Assembly: GCF_008728515.1 (NCBI RefSeq)
Contig: NC_044986.1
Location: 58,331,159-58,395,158, forward strand
DNA from: Papio anubis
Lineage: Eukaryota > Chordata > Mammalia > Primates > Cercopithecidae
DNA length: 64,000 bases
Reading direction: 5' to 3'
The translations under genes and the position numbers were made by a program. Shown here in pieces: positions 44,181 through 55,980 of the stretch. How positions within the stretch are numbered: position 1 is the stretch's first letter; every line of letters starts with the position of its first letter. The notes beneath the pieces were generated by a model. It searched no databases and had not been told where the DNA came from. It saw only the letters and a list, made by a program, of their open reading frames with translations.

Positions 44181-47100
44181 AGCAGATTTCATTTAACTAT
44201 TAATAGCAATGAAGCAGTTACACACAAACATGTAAACATATGTAAACATTTAAAAATAGTAATGCCTTTGAAATGTAAGGGGAAAATGTCAACTTTGTCT
44301 ACATTATAATTTAAGACTAACAGTGAAGACAGCTACTAGAATATAAATGGTCATCAGTTAAAGTTTAATTACTATTTGATAATTCACTCTTTAACAAGAA
44401 AATGAGTTTTGATAAATTCAGACCACAGGGACAAATATTCTTCTTGCAGAGCAGTTCTTGCTCATGGTGCAATGCAGCATTCTGTCCATGTAGTACAGTT
44501 GTACCTCAGTCGTGGTAACACAGGTGATTACATTCAAATGGCATTTAACATAAATTGCACCAAACTGCCCTATAATTTCATTTTGGACTGAATTAATTAA
44601 CTTCTCAGTAGGTGGCTGAGGTGCTGAACAACATAAGCCTAAAGAAATACTTGACTGCTTAACCTACCTTACGTGAGGTGTCTCTAATTCAAGACAGCTT
44701 CCATTTTTAATAAATAGTACCAGGTAAAATGCATTTAGTAGGATCCCAAAGGGTAAAGATAAGGCATTTATAATAAATGGATTTAGTTTTCCACATATAT
44801 TCACAACCATTTAAAAGAAGTCAGGGGGCACTGCAGACAGCTAAGGAGGATTTAACAAAACTCAGCAAGAGTTGGCATGCCTGATATTTTTGAAAGACTA
44901 TTTACCTTAGGAGGTGTGCATTTAGAATTTTAAAAATGTCTTTTTTGCCCTTGCAAGATACTAAAATACAAAAGTTACCACTTAGTAGCAATTAAAAATA
45001 ATACTATCTTAATGCTGAATACGTAATTTATATCCCAGAGCTTGAAATGTAAATGTAATTGTCTAAGACATTATCTTTAGATCATCAGAATTATCATATC
45101 ATAAAATATCTATTCTATTTCCCCAATTATATTATCAAGAGCTGACAGCTAACTCTTTGCTTCAAGTTTATAGTCTTCATATATCAAGAAACAAATTAAA
45201 AGGACAAACAAGGAATGTGAAAGCTCATAAAAAGCTGAAGCAGCTTTCATATTACATGGCATATTTCTTTGTCATAAACTTCTGGTTTAAGAAATGAGAA
45301 AACAAACACTTCTTTTGAAACACTCTTTAACCCAGTGCTTTACTATTTTTAGATTTTTTTTTTTTTATAACTGTAAAGGAAGGGAAGGAGGAGAGACAGA
45401 GGGAAAGTGGGAGTGGGGGATGAGACAGAGAGAGAGGAGAGGGTGCCAGAGAAAGAAACAAAGACAAAAAGAAAGGAAAGAGAAAATAACCAACTTCGTA
45501 TTATAACTACACTCTTTTGGGAAGAGGTAAATTAGCATTTCAGGAGCTGACCACACCAGGCCCATTTCAGACTTGTAACATATAGTAAGCTAGGCCTCCC
45601 CAGAAAGAGACTGAATAATTTGGTGGGGAGGAGGTGGTGGTCCTTGCTCAGGCTTTTAAATGGTTCTAGGTAAAAAGGGCTTCAGACCTGTTTCAAAGTT
45701 CTGCTCTGAGGGCGTAACTGCCAGGTAATTTCTATATGAATATTTTCTTTTTCTTATACAACTTAAATCCTTCCTGCTATTATTTGCATGAGGAACAATG
45801 ACAAGAATATAATCTGGAAGTTTTAATACTGATTTGTAATAAAGGCAGGCATCAACTAGGAAAAAAAAAAAGAATGCTTAGATGCCAGCTTCAGAAACAA
45901 TTTTGCCTGCAGCATCTTCTAGCTCAATAATTTAGTGGCAATGACAATCACAAATGCTGTCAAAAACAGCAATGAGGTTTTAAAAAATAACCAAAAATTC
46001 AAACATTATCCTTTAGATTTTTAATGTCATTTATTGAAATGGCAATCATAACAGAAACTTACGAGAGCCTTCTAGTCAGAAAAATATATCCACTTTTTAA
46101 GGTTTCCACACACGTGATGATCTCTACATGCCATCAAGCAGGCATATAGTATTTTCTTCTCACCCAAACCTGTGTCTGTCCTGGTGTTACCAGTCACAAG
46201 AAACCTTTTGTTATCATCACTCCCTTCACGATTCAATACTCACCAGGAGTCCTGGGCAAACACAAAAGTGTCCTGGCAGTTACATCATTCTCTATAAATG
46301 AAAAAGACCCTGCTATCTGAAAATAATGAAAGGCTCCGTTTAAATTAATGTGGTTTTTTGGTCAAGTGTTCATTTTACTTTGTAATCATGTAGTTCTGAT
46401 CCAAATAGAGTTCTTCCTAGCTTTAAAAAGATCTCGAGATTATACACGGGGCAGCAATTTAATTCTTAATTTTTTATTTCTTGCAATGACATTTAGGGTT
46501 CAGTGTGATTTGAGATTTTTAGTGCTGTTGCTGACACCTGATAGAAACTGTTTTATTTGGAAATTCTGATTAGATTTTTAAAACTGTTCTCTTGTTTACA
46601 AAAAGCATTATTATAAAAAATGGATTTTTTTGTTCCTTTAAGGTATTTTTCTGCTATTTATTCCTCACTTGACTTTATAATCCTGTTTGGGTCACTATGA
46701 TTAGTTGCTATGGAAATTACCTCCTATGGAAATGGTTCCAATGTCATTGTTGTAAGAATATGACTTTTAATGAAAAATACCGCTAGCAGACATTAACTCT
46801 TACTAGGAAAAGGAAATCTAATTAAAATTTTAAAAAAGAATTCTGAAAATTTTTTACCATGGCCAACTTTTCTGATATTTTTGAATCTCCCATCTTCTTT
46901 TTAAATATGTATTAAATGAATTTTAAGGTGTTGATCAGCTACTCACTTCCCTAAATTCCAAAGTCACAATGGAAATCAGCACCACACACAGAAAATTGAA
47001 TGTAAAGAGTATTTCATCTACCATTTCTCTAATAAGTGTTATGCTTCATTTATGAAAGTTAATGTCAACAGTATTTCAGGGCTCATCAAGGAAACAAGTT

Positions 47101-47715
47101 TGAATAGCACATTACAAATTCCCTTTAAGATGAAGAATTTAATATTCCAAAATTTATCCCAGGAATTTAAAAGGTCAGGCCTATAAACTAGTGAGTTAAA
47201 CAATAGATGAGAGCCAGTGAACCATTAGATGAGAATTCCAGAATGCTAAGAAGAAAATTTTCTTGGGTGGATTCTATAATTTGTGGTTTGAATAAAACCT
47301 TTGAAACATTCCATTAGTATTAAAATTCTCACAATGAGAATATGGCTCATATTTAACACATTTTAAATTACTAGACAGTCTCTCCCCAAAAGAAATTTTA
47401 ATGCTTTATTCCGCCTAGGGCTTATTCACTGCCTGGTACTAATTTAGGAATAAATTAACCCTTCCAACAATTAGGATATTGTCTAGAAACTGCCTCTTGC
47501 ACACTGCTGGAAAAATCACTCACATTCTGAAAATCAGGAGTAAAAGAGAAATCCATTTCTTCATTATAAAATGTTTTTCTATACCTAATAGCTTATTAAT
47601 TATTGGTATAAATCACTATCATATTTACCTATATAATTACACATTACTCTGTAATGCCTCTGAATTAAGCTTCACAGTTATAGATTTTGTTAAATGTTTT
47701 ATCATTAAGAGTTTT
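44181..47715 (-). other. RTKN2: RTKN2 3' UTR and/or 3' flank
   Basis: Sequence after the RTKN2 stop codon on the minus strand. It is free of interspersed repeats for 3.5 kb, unusual in this window, and AT-rich like many long 3' UTRs. Candidate AATAAA signals read on the minus strand lie at 47405-47410, 46657-46662, 46552-46557, 46473-46478 and 46030-46035. Which is used cannot be told without transcripts. Confidence 0.55.
45369..45488 (+). repeat. Polypurine tract
   Basis: About 115 bases, almost entirely A and G, with few pyrimidine breaks. The 70-codon ORF 45294-45506 is a by-product. In the RTKN2 transcript this would be a C/U-rich stretch. Confidence 0.9.
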
Positions 47716-48251
47716 CTAAACTTGTGCCTGCAGCCATGATCTAGGGTCCAGAATGTCTTTGATGGATTTCTGCCTTGGAGCTGGCACTGGCTTGGCTTCA
47801 AAATTGGTTTTAGTGTCTGTGTGCTCACCATCACTTAATCTATTTTTCCTGGCAGGGAGAAGTTTTCGAGGAGCAGCCATTGGTTTCTGTAAGTGATGCA
47901 TTAGGGTTGATAGTTTGGTATCCAAAGACGATGTCTGAGATACACTTGTTTTTCCCCAGTTGTCCTTAACCAATTGATCTGTGTTACTCTGTGATTTTAA
48001 GCTGAATGGAAGTTTATCAGGAGGAGGAAGCGGAGCTCGTCTCTTTTTCCCTTTTTCATCATGTAATGGCTCACTTGCAGGAGACAGTACCTTTTTCTGG
48101 ATGACCATTTGATGGTTACCATCAAAGAGTGTGGCCCAAGGAGGTGGTAAGGATTCTTCATGCTGACCAATAAGGAACTGCCCATTTGTCTCTTCAATTT
48201 TTTTTTGTATTATATCCGTTAAACTTTCAAGTTTCATAGGTGAATCAATGC
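47716..48251 (-). CDS. RTKN2: Rhotekin-2, last coding exon (C-terminal tail)
   Basis: Encodes the C-terminal tail of rhotekin-2, a Rho-GTPase-binding adaptor with HR1, anillin-like and PH regions. The exon follows a minus-strand acceptor ('aaaattatag', AG at 48252-48253) and joins the previous exon inside a Ser codon (phase 1). It is 536 bases long and ends with TAG (47716-47718). Visible parts, in order: a segment continuing 'YHDM' with 'SIDSPMKLESLTDIIQKKIE'; 'ESLPPPWATLFDGN', which parallels a PPPW block in rhotekin; the basic proline-rich 'KKRRAPLPPPDK'; and the tail 'KPVPAPRQKSIKDILDPRSW' ending 'LQAQV'. The tail lacks any domain I know and is probably disordered. The same frame stays open 41 codons into the intron (to 48375), but that part is not exon. 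Identification rests on the rhotekin-like sequence and on exon order. Confidence 0.94.
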
Positions 48252-49547
48252 CTATAATTTTTAGAAAAAAATACATGAAAAAATTCAAAACCAGTACGCA
48301 CTTTATCTGAATAACTTCTTTTCTAACTAGTATGCTATATATAATGGTCATCAAAGACTGTGATAAGGAAAACATTCACTTGCAAAAATAACCACACCAC
48401 CAGAACTACAAAGATCATGCACTGCACTAATCATACATTATATATGTAAACACACATAATACATAGTATATATAAAAAACATATATAATATACATATGTA
48501 CATAATACATACACATGTATAAATATATTCCTATATAAATCAGCAAAATCCAGCTTTCAAAGGGGAGTTATATGCGTTTTCTAAAAAATTCTATACATTA
48601 AGTATATATGGGATAACATTTCTTGGATTTAAAACCTTATTCTAACTGCTAGGTAAGAGATTTCCTTTTTACAAAAGCTAGATATATATTGGGATGACTG
48701 TATTTGGATGAGTATTCTTTCCTGTAGACCAGCAAAGTCTCTGTTAAAAGGGAAAATGCTTAAAACCAAAAACCCAGGAGAACAGAGTAATGCCCTCATA
48801 CCACTTTGGCAATAAGAGTGGTAGGTGAAATTTTCCTTGGGAAAAATAAAATAACAGAGATAAATGTCTATTAAATGAATTACTGGTATTTTAAAATGTG
48901 TGAACCCAAATGTACCATTTTTAACCTAACATTTTAAAGTGAATGTAAGTACAGGTACATTAGTGGCAAACAGAATTTAGACTGACTTGCTCTTGTTCAC
49001 AACATTATTTACTGAGGCAACGGCAAAAAATAAACACCCTTCAAGGTGTGGGAAATTGAATAAAAGTGAGTCTAGAAATTTAAAATTTTCCAAAGTATTA
49101 AACTTAACCAATTTTTTTTTCTGGCTAGAGATGAAAGCTTCCATTCATTAATATGCATCTATCAACACTACTTTACAACAAATTTAATAAAATACAGAAA
49201 AAAATTACTGAACATGATGACATTTTAGAATCTGCAAGTGTTTATTTTCAGAATTTTCATCAGCTACTCAGCTAATGTTTATTTTCAGTGCGCCTTTACT
49301 CATTTTAAGCCTTAAATTTTTTGTCTGATCTTGAGCATTCAGACTATGAAAAATATGTGTATTCATTATTCTGTATTAATTCATCTATTAAACATGAGTT
49401 CCTTAGTCTGTAATCATAGTCTTTTTTCATTCATTTTGATTGTGCCCTGAAAATTTTAGCATTTTAATGTCAATAGAATAAGCTGTGTGTGTATGGACAA
49501 TGTTGTTTTTGTTATCCTGTAGCACAGAAAAGACAAACACCACTTAC
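48252..49547 (-). other. RTKN2: RTKN2 last intron
   Basis: A 1.3-kb intron with GT (complement of 49546-49547) and AG (complement of 48252-48253) ends. It contains an AT/CA-rich simple tract at 48415-48535 and no recognised interspersed repeat. Confidence 0.88.
48415..48535. repeat. AT-rich imperfect microsatellite
   Basis: Alternating TA, TACA and CACA units, strongly interrupted. Confidence 0.85.
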
Positions 49548-49655
49548 TCATATCATGGTAGACTGAGGTTGCCTCTTTTGTCAAGAACAAAGGTGGTTTC
49601 CGTGGTGACATAATCTCAATTTTCATAAGTTCTTCACAACAATGCTTCCATTGGC
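49548..49655 (-). CDS. RTKN2: Rhotekin-2, second-last coding exon
   Basis: A 108-base exon. The acceptor on the minus strand is 'ctgtctgtcttag' and the donor is 'gtaagtg'. It begins and ends in phase 1, so skipping it would keep the frame. It encodes 'QWKHCCEELMKIEIMSPRKP' then 'PLFLTKEATSVYHDM'. Rhotekin family members share this pattern just after the PH domain (QWK-x-CC-x-E-x-MKIE, PRKPP, YH-[DE]-M), and it is the strongest family signature in the window. The segment links the final PH helix to the tail and holds two adjacent Cys. No frameshift or stop is present, so the gene appears intact here. Confidence 0.95.
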
Positions 49656-49875
49656 CTAAGACAGACAGAAAAAAGGCAGACCAGTTTAAAACATAAATGT
49701 GAAGATATGTATTTCATTTTTAATAGACAGCAATACATTTTTGCTTTGAATAAAAATCAGTGAATTTATAAATAAAGCACTTCCTTAAGGGAGGCTTGCA
49801 GAAAAACCTAGTACTATCCATAATTCCAAAGTCCAGTTCTGAACATAAAAGTAATCTATTCAAAAAAAAAAGTTC

Positions 49876-50172
49876 GGCCAGGTGCGGTGGCTCATGCCTG
49901 TAATCCCAGCAAGTTGGAAAGCCTAGGTTTCTTCTGACTGGTAACATCTGAGGTCAGGAGTTCAAGACCAGCCTGGCCAACATGGGGAAACCCCTTCTCT
50001 ACTAAAAATACAAAAATTAGCTGGGTGTGGTGGTGGAGGTGCCTGTAGTCCCAGGTACTCAGGAGGCTGAGGTAGGAGGATCACTTGGAGGTGGAGGTTA
50101 CAATGAGCTGAGATTGCACCACTGTACTCCAGACTAGGCGATAGAGGGAGACTCCGTCTCAAAAAAAAAAAA
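49876..50172 (+). mobile_element. Alu SINE, sense
   Basis: 'ggccaggtgcggtggctcat' to the A-rich tail. The left arm is altered near 49912-49945, where the usual 'gaggcaggcggatc' region is replaced. Confidence 0.9.
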
Positions 50173-52649
50173 AGAAAAAGAAAAGAAAAAGAAAAAAAAT
50201 ACTTCTATGCAAACATTAGGCTAAAATCTCTAGGCTATTAAATACTACTCTATTTCACTAAATGGTTAATAACTACTTTAAAATTTCTATTTATTGCAAA
50301 AGTTTTGTGCAGGTTCTCTTTTTTAAATATTAAACATTCAGTATTCAAGACGTTGAAAGGTTAAACAATCAACTGAAATATAGTTACCTAGAAGGAAATA
50401 GAAAAAAACATAAAGGAGTGAGGTTCTCAAAAATGGTTTTAACTATGAAAATTTTGATTTAGAAAGAAAAATTATTTATTTAATAACTGTTCCTTTAAGA
50501 TGATTGTCATGCTTTTCAAAATCATTTAACTTTAGAAAATCACTATATTTTCATTTAGGTTTTAAAAGGTATATAAAAAACCTATTACTATAAAGTCATA
50601 TCACTCAATAAAATTCTGAGTCTAATTTGTTTTAGGAAGGACACATTAAATAAAGGCATTTGAAATAAGAAAAAATACTCTTGACTAAAATCTTTCAACT
50701 ATTAAGTTAAAATTTAAGTGTGGACATTAATTTTTATTTTAATTCACACTATTTTAGTCTTAAATTTTTTAGATTTCTCCTGAGTGATGTCTAAAAATTT
50801 AATCTTTTCTTACTTATTGTGCACCTGCATGCTGGAAAGCAACTATGCTAGTTCCTACATATCTATATATTAATTTTATAAGAGTAAGTTACTGGGGTTC
50901 ACCTTCTTATAGCCTATCTTATACCAGTAGAAAAGTAAATGTAATACACCTATGTTGTATATCCATATTTAATATCCAACTTGGTTTTTTTCTATGACTT
51001 AAAAACTAAGGATACTTCATGTTTAATAAAATGACTCATTTTTGTTGTTTGTAGTTAAATATACTATCACAGTAATATGATAATACATGCATAAATTTAA
51101 AATCCACCACCATTAGTTAAGAAACATAAAAAAGCCTTTCAGTATGTTTTATTATGATGCTAAGCACAGAATATGGTAAAAATTTCAAAATAAGCAACAT
51201 AGCAACTGATGAAGGGAATAAATTCTTAAGTACAAGGCTTCAAAGGTTGATCTCTAGAATGTTAGGATCTGAGATCTGATAACTTATTCCTCCCCACACT
51301 TCCTTTTATAGATAAATATATAAAAGTCAGTTTTTTTCTTCTTGGGGGCAGGGAAAAAAACCCATATCTAATGGAAAAATAATGAAACACTTTAAACTGG
51401 CACACATTTCTGTCACATTCTTAGAAAAATTATTATAAAGTACAGTATCTTCTCTGTATTGATAAATGAAAGCATTCATTGTTAAACTAGTATCAGAATA
51501 CGAGTTACAATGAAAACTGGAATATAATGCCACATTATTCCACGTGTTACTAAAGTCAGAGGTACAAAGTGTTCATGGGTCAAGACTTCACGATTGAACC
51601 ATTGATTTTGCCAGCAAATAAATCTCTATGCATAGCTATACATGCTAGCCAATACGCTAACATGAAAACAAGGGCGCAATATGAAATATTAAATGGGTAT
51701 GTTTTGTTCACATAACAATTTATATAATGAAGATGTTTCCTAAAGTATCATTTACTGTTATAGTATTCCCAGTCAAAATAATTTTTTATGCTACGCTCTT
51801 AATGTAACTCAATATTTATACTGTTAAATATTTTAAAAGTTTTAATGTTCCAAATCTATCTCAATTTTTGATATCTTTGACCTTCGATTCATTCTTTGCT
51901 CCACTCCTATTGACCATCCAGAACACGTCACTCCTCTTTTACATGTTTGTTAACCCACAAATATTAAAAATAGCTATTACATCCCTCTTGCCCACCAACA
52001 TCCACCCGAGGCTATTCTTCCCCAGGCTAAACAGATACATTTCCATAAGTGTTTCCTCCTGAGTTCTAATTATCACACCCTCCTGGTTTTCTATTCTTAA
52101 ATAGCGCCAAATAATTGAGATTTGCTCTCAATATTAAATTTCTCTTACTTTACTCTGCCCTGAATATCTATCCTGTACTTTGTTCTATGTACCATACTTC
52201 AACCAGAAGCACAAGAGGTTGCACCTGTCACTAGGAAAGTTAAAATTTTAAAGTACAAGTCAATTTTTTAGTATGGTATAAATACCTCCATCTTTGCTTC
52301 ATATATCCATACACAATGAATTCTGAATTTTGAAGTATAAATAGAATTTGTACTTTAAAAATTACATAGGTTGGCAGTTTTTATGCAAAAAAGCATTAAA
52401 TACCAAAAAAGTAACCAGACCCAAGACCAAGTTGTCATCACTTATTATGTTGACAGTACAAAAATGTCATGAGATTCTTATTCCTTCAAATCCCCATTTT
52501 AGCATGATAAATTATTTCACATAATCTAGAGAATGAAAGCATGAGATGATCATCTAATAGTAATTGGTATCTAGACTACAAGATTTTGGTATTATCACCT
52601 TCATTTACCTCTCCCCCTGTTTTTATGCACATAACAATTATAAAATAGC
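50173..52649. other. Intronic AT-rich sequence without recognised repeats
   Basis: Part of an RTKN2 intron. Short ORFs (51327-51533, 51868-52062) have no recognisable content. Confidence 0.4.
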
Positions 52650-52930
52650 TGGGCCCGGTGGCTCACGCCTGTAATCCCAGCACTTTGGGGGGTCGAGGTG
52701 GGCGGATCACCTGAGGTCTGGAGTTTGAGACCAGCCTGACCAACATGGAGAAATCCCGTCTCTACTAAAAATACGAAATTAGTCGGGTGTGGTGGCACAT
52801 GCCTGTAATCCCAGCTACTCAGGAGACTGAGGCAGAAGATTCGCATGAACCCAGGAGGCGGAGGTTGCAGTGAGCCAAGATCGTGGCATTGCACTCCAGC
52901 CTGGGCAACAAGAGCGAAACTCCATCTCAA
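52650..52930 (+). mobile_element. Alu SINE, sense (AluS-like)
   Basis: 'ctgggcccggtggctcacgc' to 'gagcgaaactccatctc', with an (AAAAT)n-like tail to about 52962. Confidence 0.93.
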
Positions 52931-53108
52931 AAAAATAAAAATAAAATAAATAAAATAAAAATACCAGAATCATTTCTAAACATAAGATAGTCATTTATAA
53001 CATGGATTCTCTAAGACAGAGCATTTAGGAAAATGGTTAAAGTTTTAGCTATGATTAGCAAAAGCAAGGAAGTTCTTGTCTTTTAAGTTACACACCTGAG
53101 ATTTGCTG

Positions 53109-53391
53109 ATTTTTTTTTTTTTTTTTTTTAAGACAAGTCTTGCTCTGTCGCCCAGGTTGGAGTGTACAGGCGAGATCTTGACTCACTGCAACCTCCACCT
53201 CCCAGCTTCAAGCGACAAGTAGCTGGGACTACAGGCATGTGCCACCACGCCTGGCTAATTTTTATATTTTTAGTAGATATGGGGTTTCACCATGTTCGTC
53301 AGGCTAGTCTCGAACTCCTGACCTCAGGTGGTGCACCTGCCTCGGCCTCCCAGAGTGCTGGGATTACAGGCATGAGCCACCGTGCCTGGCC
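53109..53391 (-). mobile_element. Alu SINE, antisense, internally deleted
   Basis: Reversed Alu with about 25 bases missing near 53212, where 'caagcga' joins directly to 'caagtagctggg'. Confidence 0.9.
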
Positions 53392-53554
53392 TGAAAATTT
53401 TAACTAAATAAATGTGGTACACACTGATAAGCATGAAATGAATATTTGAACATTTATTGAGTTTCTAGGGATGATACTTAAGGAAAACAAGTCCTAAACA
53501 AGTCCAAAATCCAAGAAAGCCATGGAGGGAATCCTCTAGTTCAATGCTGTGAAC

Positions 53555-53700
53555 CAGAAACCTCTTCAGGCCTAAGTTTTCTCATCTTCAGAGCAAAGGG
53601 AAATAATTTCTACCCCGCAAGAGTGTTAAGAGAAATAACTGAAATAATCTGTTATATGGGAAATAATCCATAAATTTAGATCCTCTTCTTGCCTCTTCCC
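53555..53700 (+). mobile_element. Possible MIR SINE
   Basis: 'aagttttctcatcttcagag' and 'caagagtgttaagag' resemble the MIR 3' half. Weak. Confidence 0.45.
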
Positions 53701-54617
53701 CAACTTCTAACTTGAGGGCTTGCAGGTATTACCTCTTCTTCCTAGTGTTCCAGAAAACAGAATTCCTAAAATGTCCGTCCCTAGGATTATTTCTATGAGT
53801 TTCAGAAATAATTTCCTTTTTGGAAATGTCTTAACTTTCTATGGAATAGCATTCAATAGACAAAATACTGGTAGTATCCATCAGTAGGCTTTGTTTGATC
53901 AGAAACAGATATTATCAACATTCTAAGTTTTCAATATAATGATAATATGCTGTTAGACTTATTGTCAGTAAACACAAAGAACTGTTATGAATTCAATATT
54001 TTCCTGTTGATAAAATTCCTCCTTGAGAAATATTAGAACCTCATATATTTTACACACTAGAGTCCTATTACATTACCGTCCCATTGTTTTTATGTCCATG
54101 TCATTGGAATGTATTATTGAGATGAGAAAATCATGTGTGTGTGGTTTTTAAAAAAACCTGTCTGGATGATGTCCAAGAAGATGGTAACGAATCTGGAGTT
54201 AAGGGAAGGCTACAAAAGTGAGACTCTTGAATGTTTCAATATTTTAGGATCATCATTATCCTGGAAAAGTTTTTTGTTCCTCAAATGGCTTCTTATCCCT
54301 TTGATCAAACACATTGCCTTCAACAGTTAAATCCTAACATTTTGAGACAATATGATCTGACTGTTTTAGTGACCAAAGGAGCTTCAAAAAGTAGGAGGTA
54401 GAGATGCTAGAATCCAAACATATACTACACAATAGTCAGTCAGGCACTGGAAAGAGACTGAGAGCAAAAAGCATCACTGCATTGATGATATACTACCATT
54501 TTTTCAAGAACATAAAAAAGTTTTGCTATAAACTATAAGATTATAATTGTAAGATTGCTGTGCACATCCTTTTAGGCTACATAAATACACAACTAAAAAA
54601 TCCAAATATCTATTTAC

Positions 54618-54783
54618 TAAGATCAAAGAAATGCTGCCAGAAGGCTTCCATCCACTGCTGAAGATCTTCTCTATTGTCAACTGCAAAAATCTGAGTTATA
54701 GCTTGTCCAGGAACAGGATTGATGACAGAGAAATTATGGATTCTTTTCTTGGCATCCTTATCCATTGCCCGGATTCTGGTTTC
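54618..54783 (-). CDS. RTKN2: Rhotekin-2, third-last coding exon (PH domain C-terminal half)
   Basis: A 166-base exon with a minus-strand acceptor ending 'attttag' and donor 'gtaaat'. It starts in phase 0 and ends after one base of a Ser codon. It encodes 'ETRIRAMDKDAKKRIHNFSV' followed by 'INPVPGQAITQIFAVDNRED' and 'LQQWMEAFWQHFFDL'. This is the second half of a pleckstrin-homology domain: two or three beta strands, then the C-terminal helix with its invariant Trp (QQWMEAF). PH domains usually bind phosphoinositides or partner proteins at membranes. The first half must lie on an upstream exon outside the window. Rhotekin (RTKN) is the alternative paralogue, but the tail at 47716-48251 differs from what I recall of RTKN. 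Confidence 0.95.
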
Positions 54784-55699
54784 CTAAAATTTAAGAAAAA
54801 AAGTGGGGTTTTGTATGAGAACATTTCTGTAATGATCAAACAAATGTTTTATTGCTTAGCGACCATATTTACACCTGATGTAACCATGATCTTATTGCTC
54901 ATCATTTGAAATTTAAAACATGTAATTTTGAGAATTTTTTATATTCAAACTCCAATCTAGAAGGGTTTTTAAAAAGAATGCCTTATATAAAAAAAACCTG
55001 AATGTCTTAAAGTATGCTATATATAGCACTTATGCTAAATTACATGAGATTAAAACATAACCCCTGTTTTGATCTATCTCAGTTTAAGTGGAAGTTTGCT
55101 GTCTTTTATATACATCTTAAAATTTCCAATAAAACAAGTACAGCGTGTCATAACTGTAATGTGGATTATACATTAACTATATTTCAAATTAATAAAATAA
55201 TCAGTAAAGTATGTTTCCTATTCTAATCTTCATGCATAATATCTAGTGCTATTAGTTAAAGCAGTAAAACCATAACTTAGTGTTTACTGTAGCAAAAGTT
55301 AGGTTTTCCTCATTAACATTTATTTTGTATGTAACATTCATTTACAAAGTTCATAGCTAAAGATCCATAAAGTAATATAATCTTATAGTTAAAATTAGTT
55401 TTAAAGTGCTAAGTACAAGACTACCACAAACGCAATGGTTTCATTCACGCTGACAGTCTAAACCTTTTTTTCTGAGTGATACTAGATATGCTATTATGAT
55501 GACACTTATTGATTCTACACTTACAAGATTCTGAGAAGTCTATTCCCAAGTCACACAGAGGCACAGCCATGCCACATGGTAAGCTAGCAACTACATGTGG
55601 TTTTAACCAAGGAATATTGGGGGATAAAGTCTGTACTAGAACTATCTATTGCACAAAGATAGAGATTTGATGCCTAGATAATGATTCATTTACACTATT
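54784..55699. other. Intronic AT-rich sequence
   Basis: No repeat or exon recognised. Confidence 0.4.
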
Positions 55700-55980
55700 C
55701 TATGGCAATGCTGTCCGGAAGAAATACAATGTGAGTCACGTATGTAATTGAAAATTTTCTAAAAACCATGATAAGTAAAAAGAAACTGCTGAAATTAATT
55801 TAATGATGTATTTCACGTAACTCAGCATATCTGAAATATGTTGAAGGCTTTCATACTAAGCCTTCAAAATCCAGTTTGTATTTTACACTTACAGTACCTC
55901 TCGATCTGGATCAGCCACATTGTAAGTGTCTAACAGTCACTACGGGATAGTGGCTACTGCACTGTACATAGTGGTTCAAG
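55700..55980 (+). mobile_element. Old DNA transposon (hAT/MER-like)
   Basis: 'gcaatgctgtccggaagaaa', 'gtattttacacttacagtac', 'ggatagtggctactgcactg'. Matches a common MER-type element whose ends pair 'tgctgtcc' with a complementary terminus. Family not certain. Confidence 0.55.

Larger units (their letters stand above)
49656..54617 (-). other. RTKN2: RTKN2 intron between the third-last and second-last coding exons
   Basis: A 5.0-kb intron bounded by GT/AG. It holds Alus at 49876-50172, 52650-52930 and 53109-53391 and a weak MIR. About 2.5 kb (50173-52649) is AT-rich without recognised repeats. Confidence 0.88.

Noticed and set aside
47716..48375. Single-exon 219-residue gene starting at the ATG at 48375
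   Set aside because: The first 41 codons lie upstream of a good acceptor that joins in phase to the preceding rhotekin-2 exon. The frame is the last RTKN2 exon, not a separate gene.
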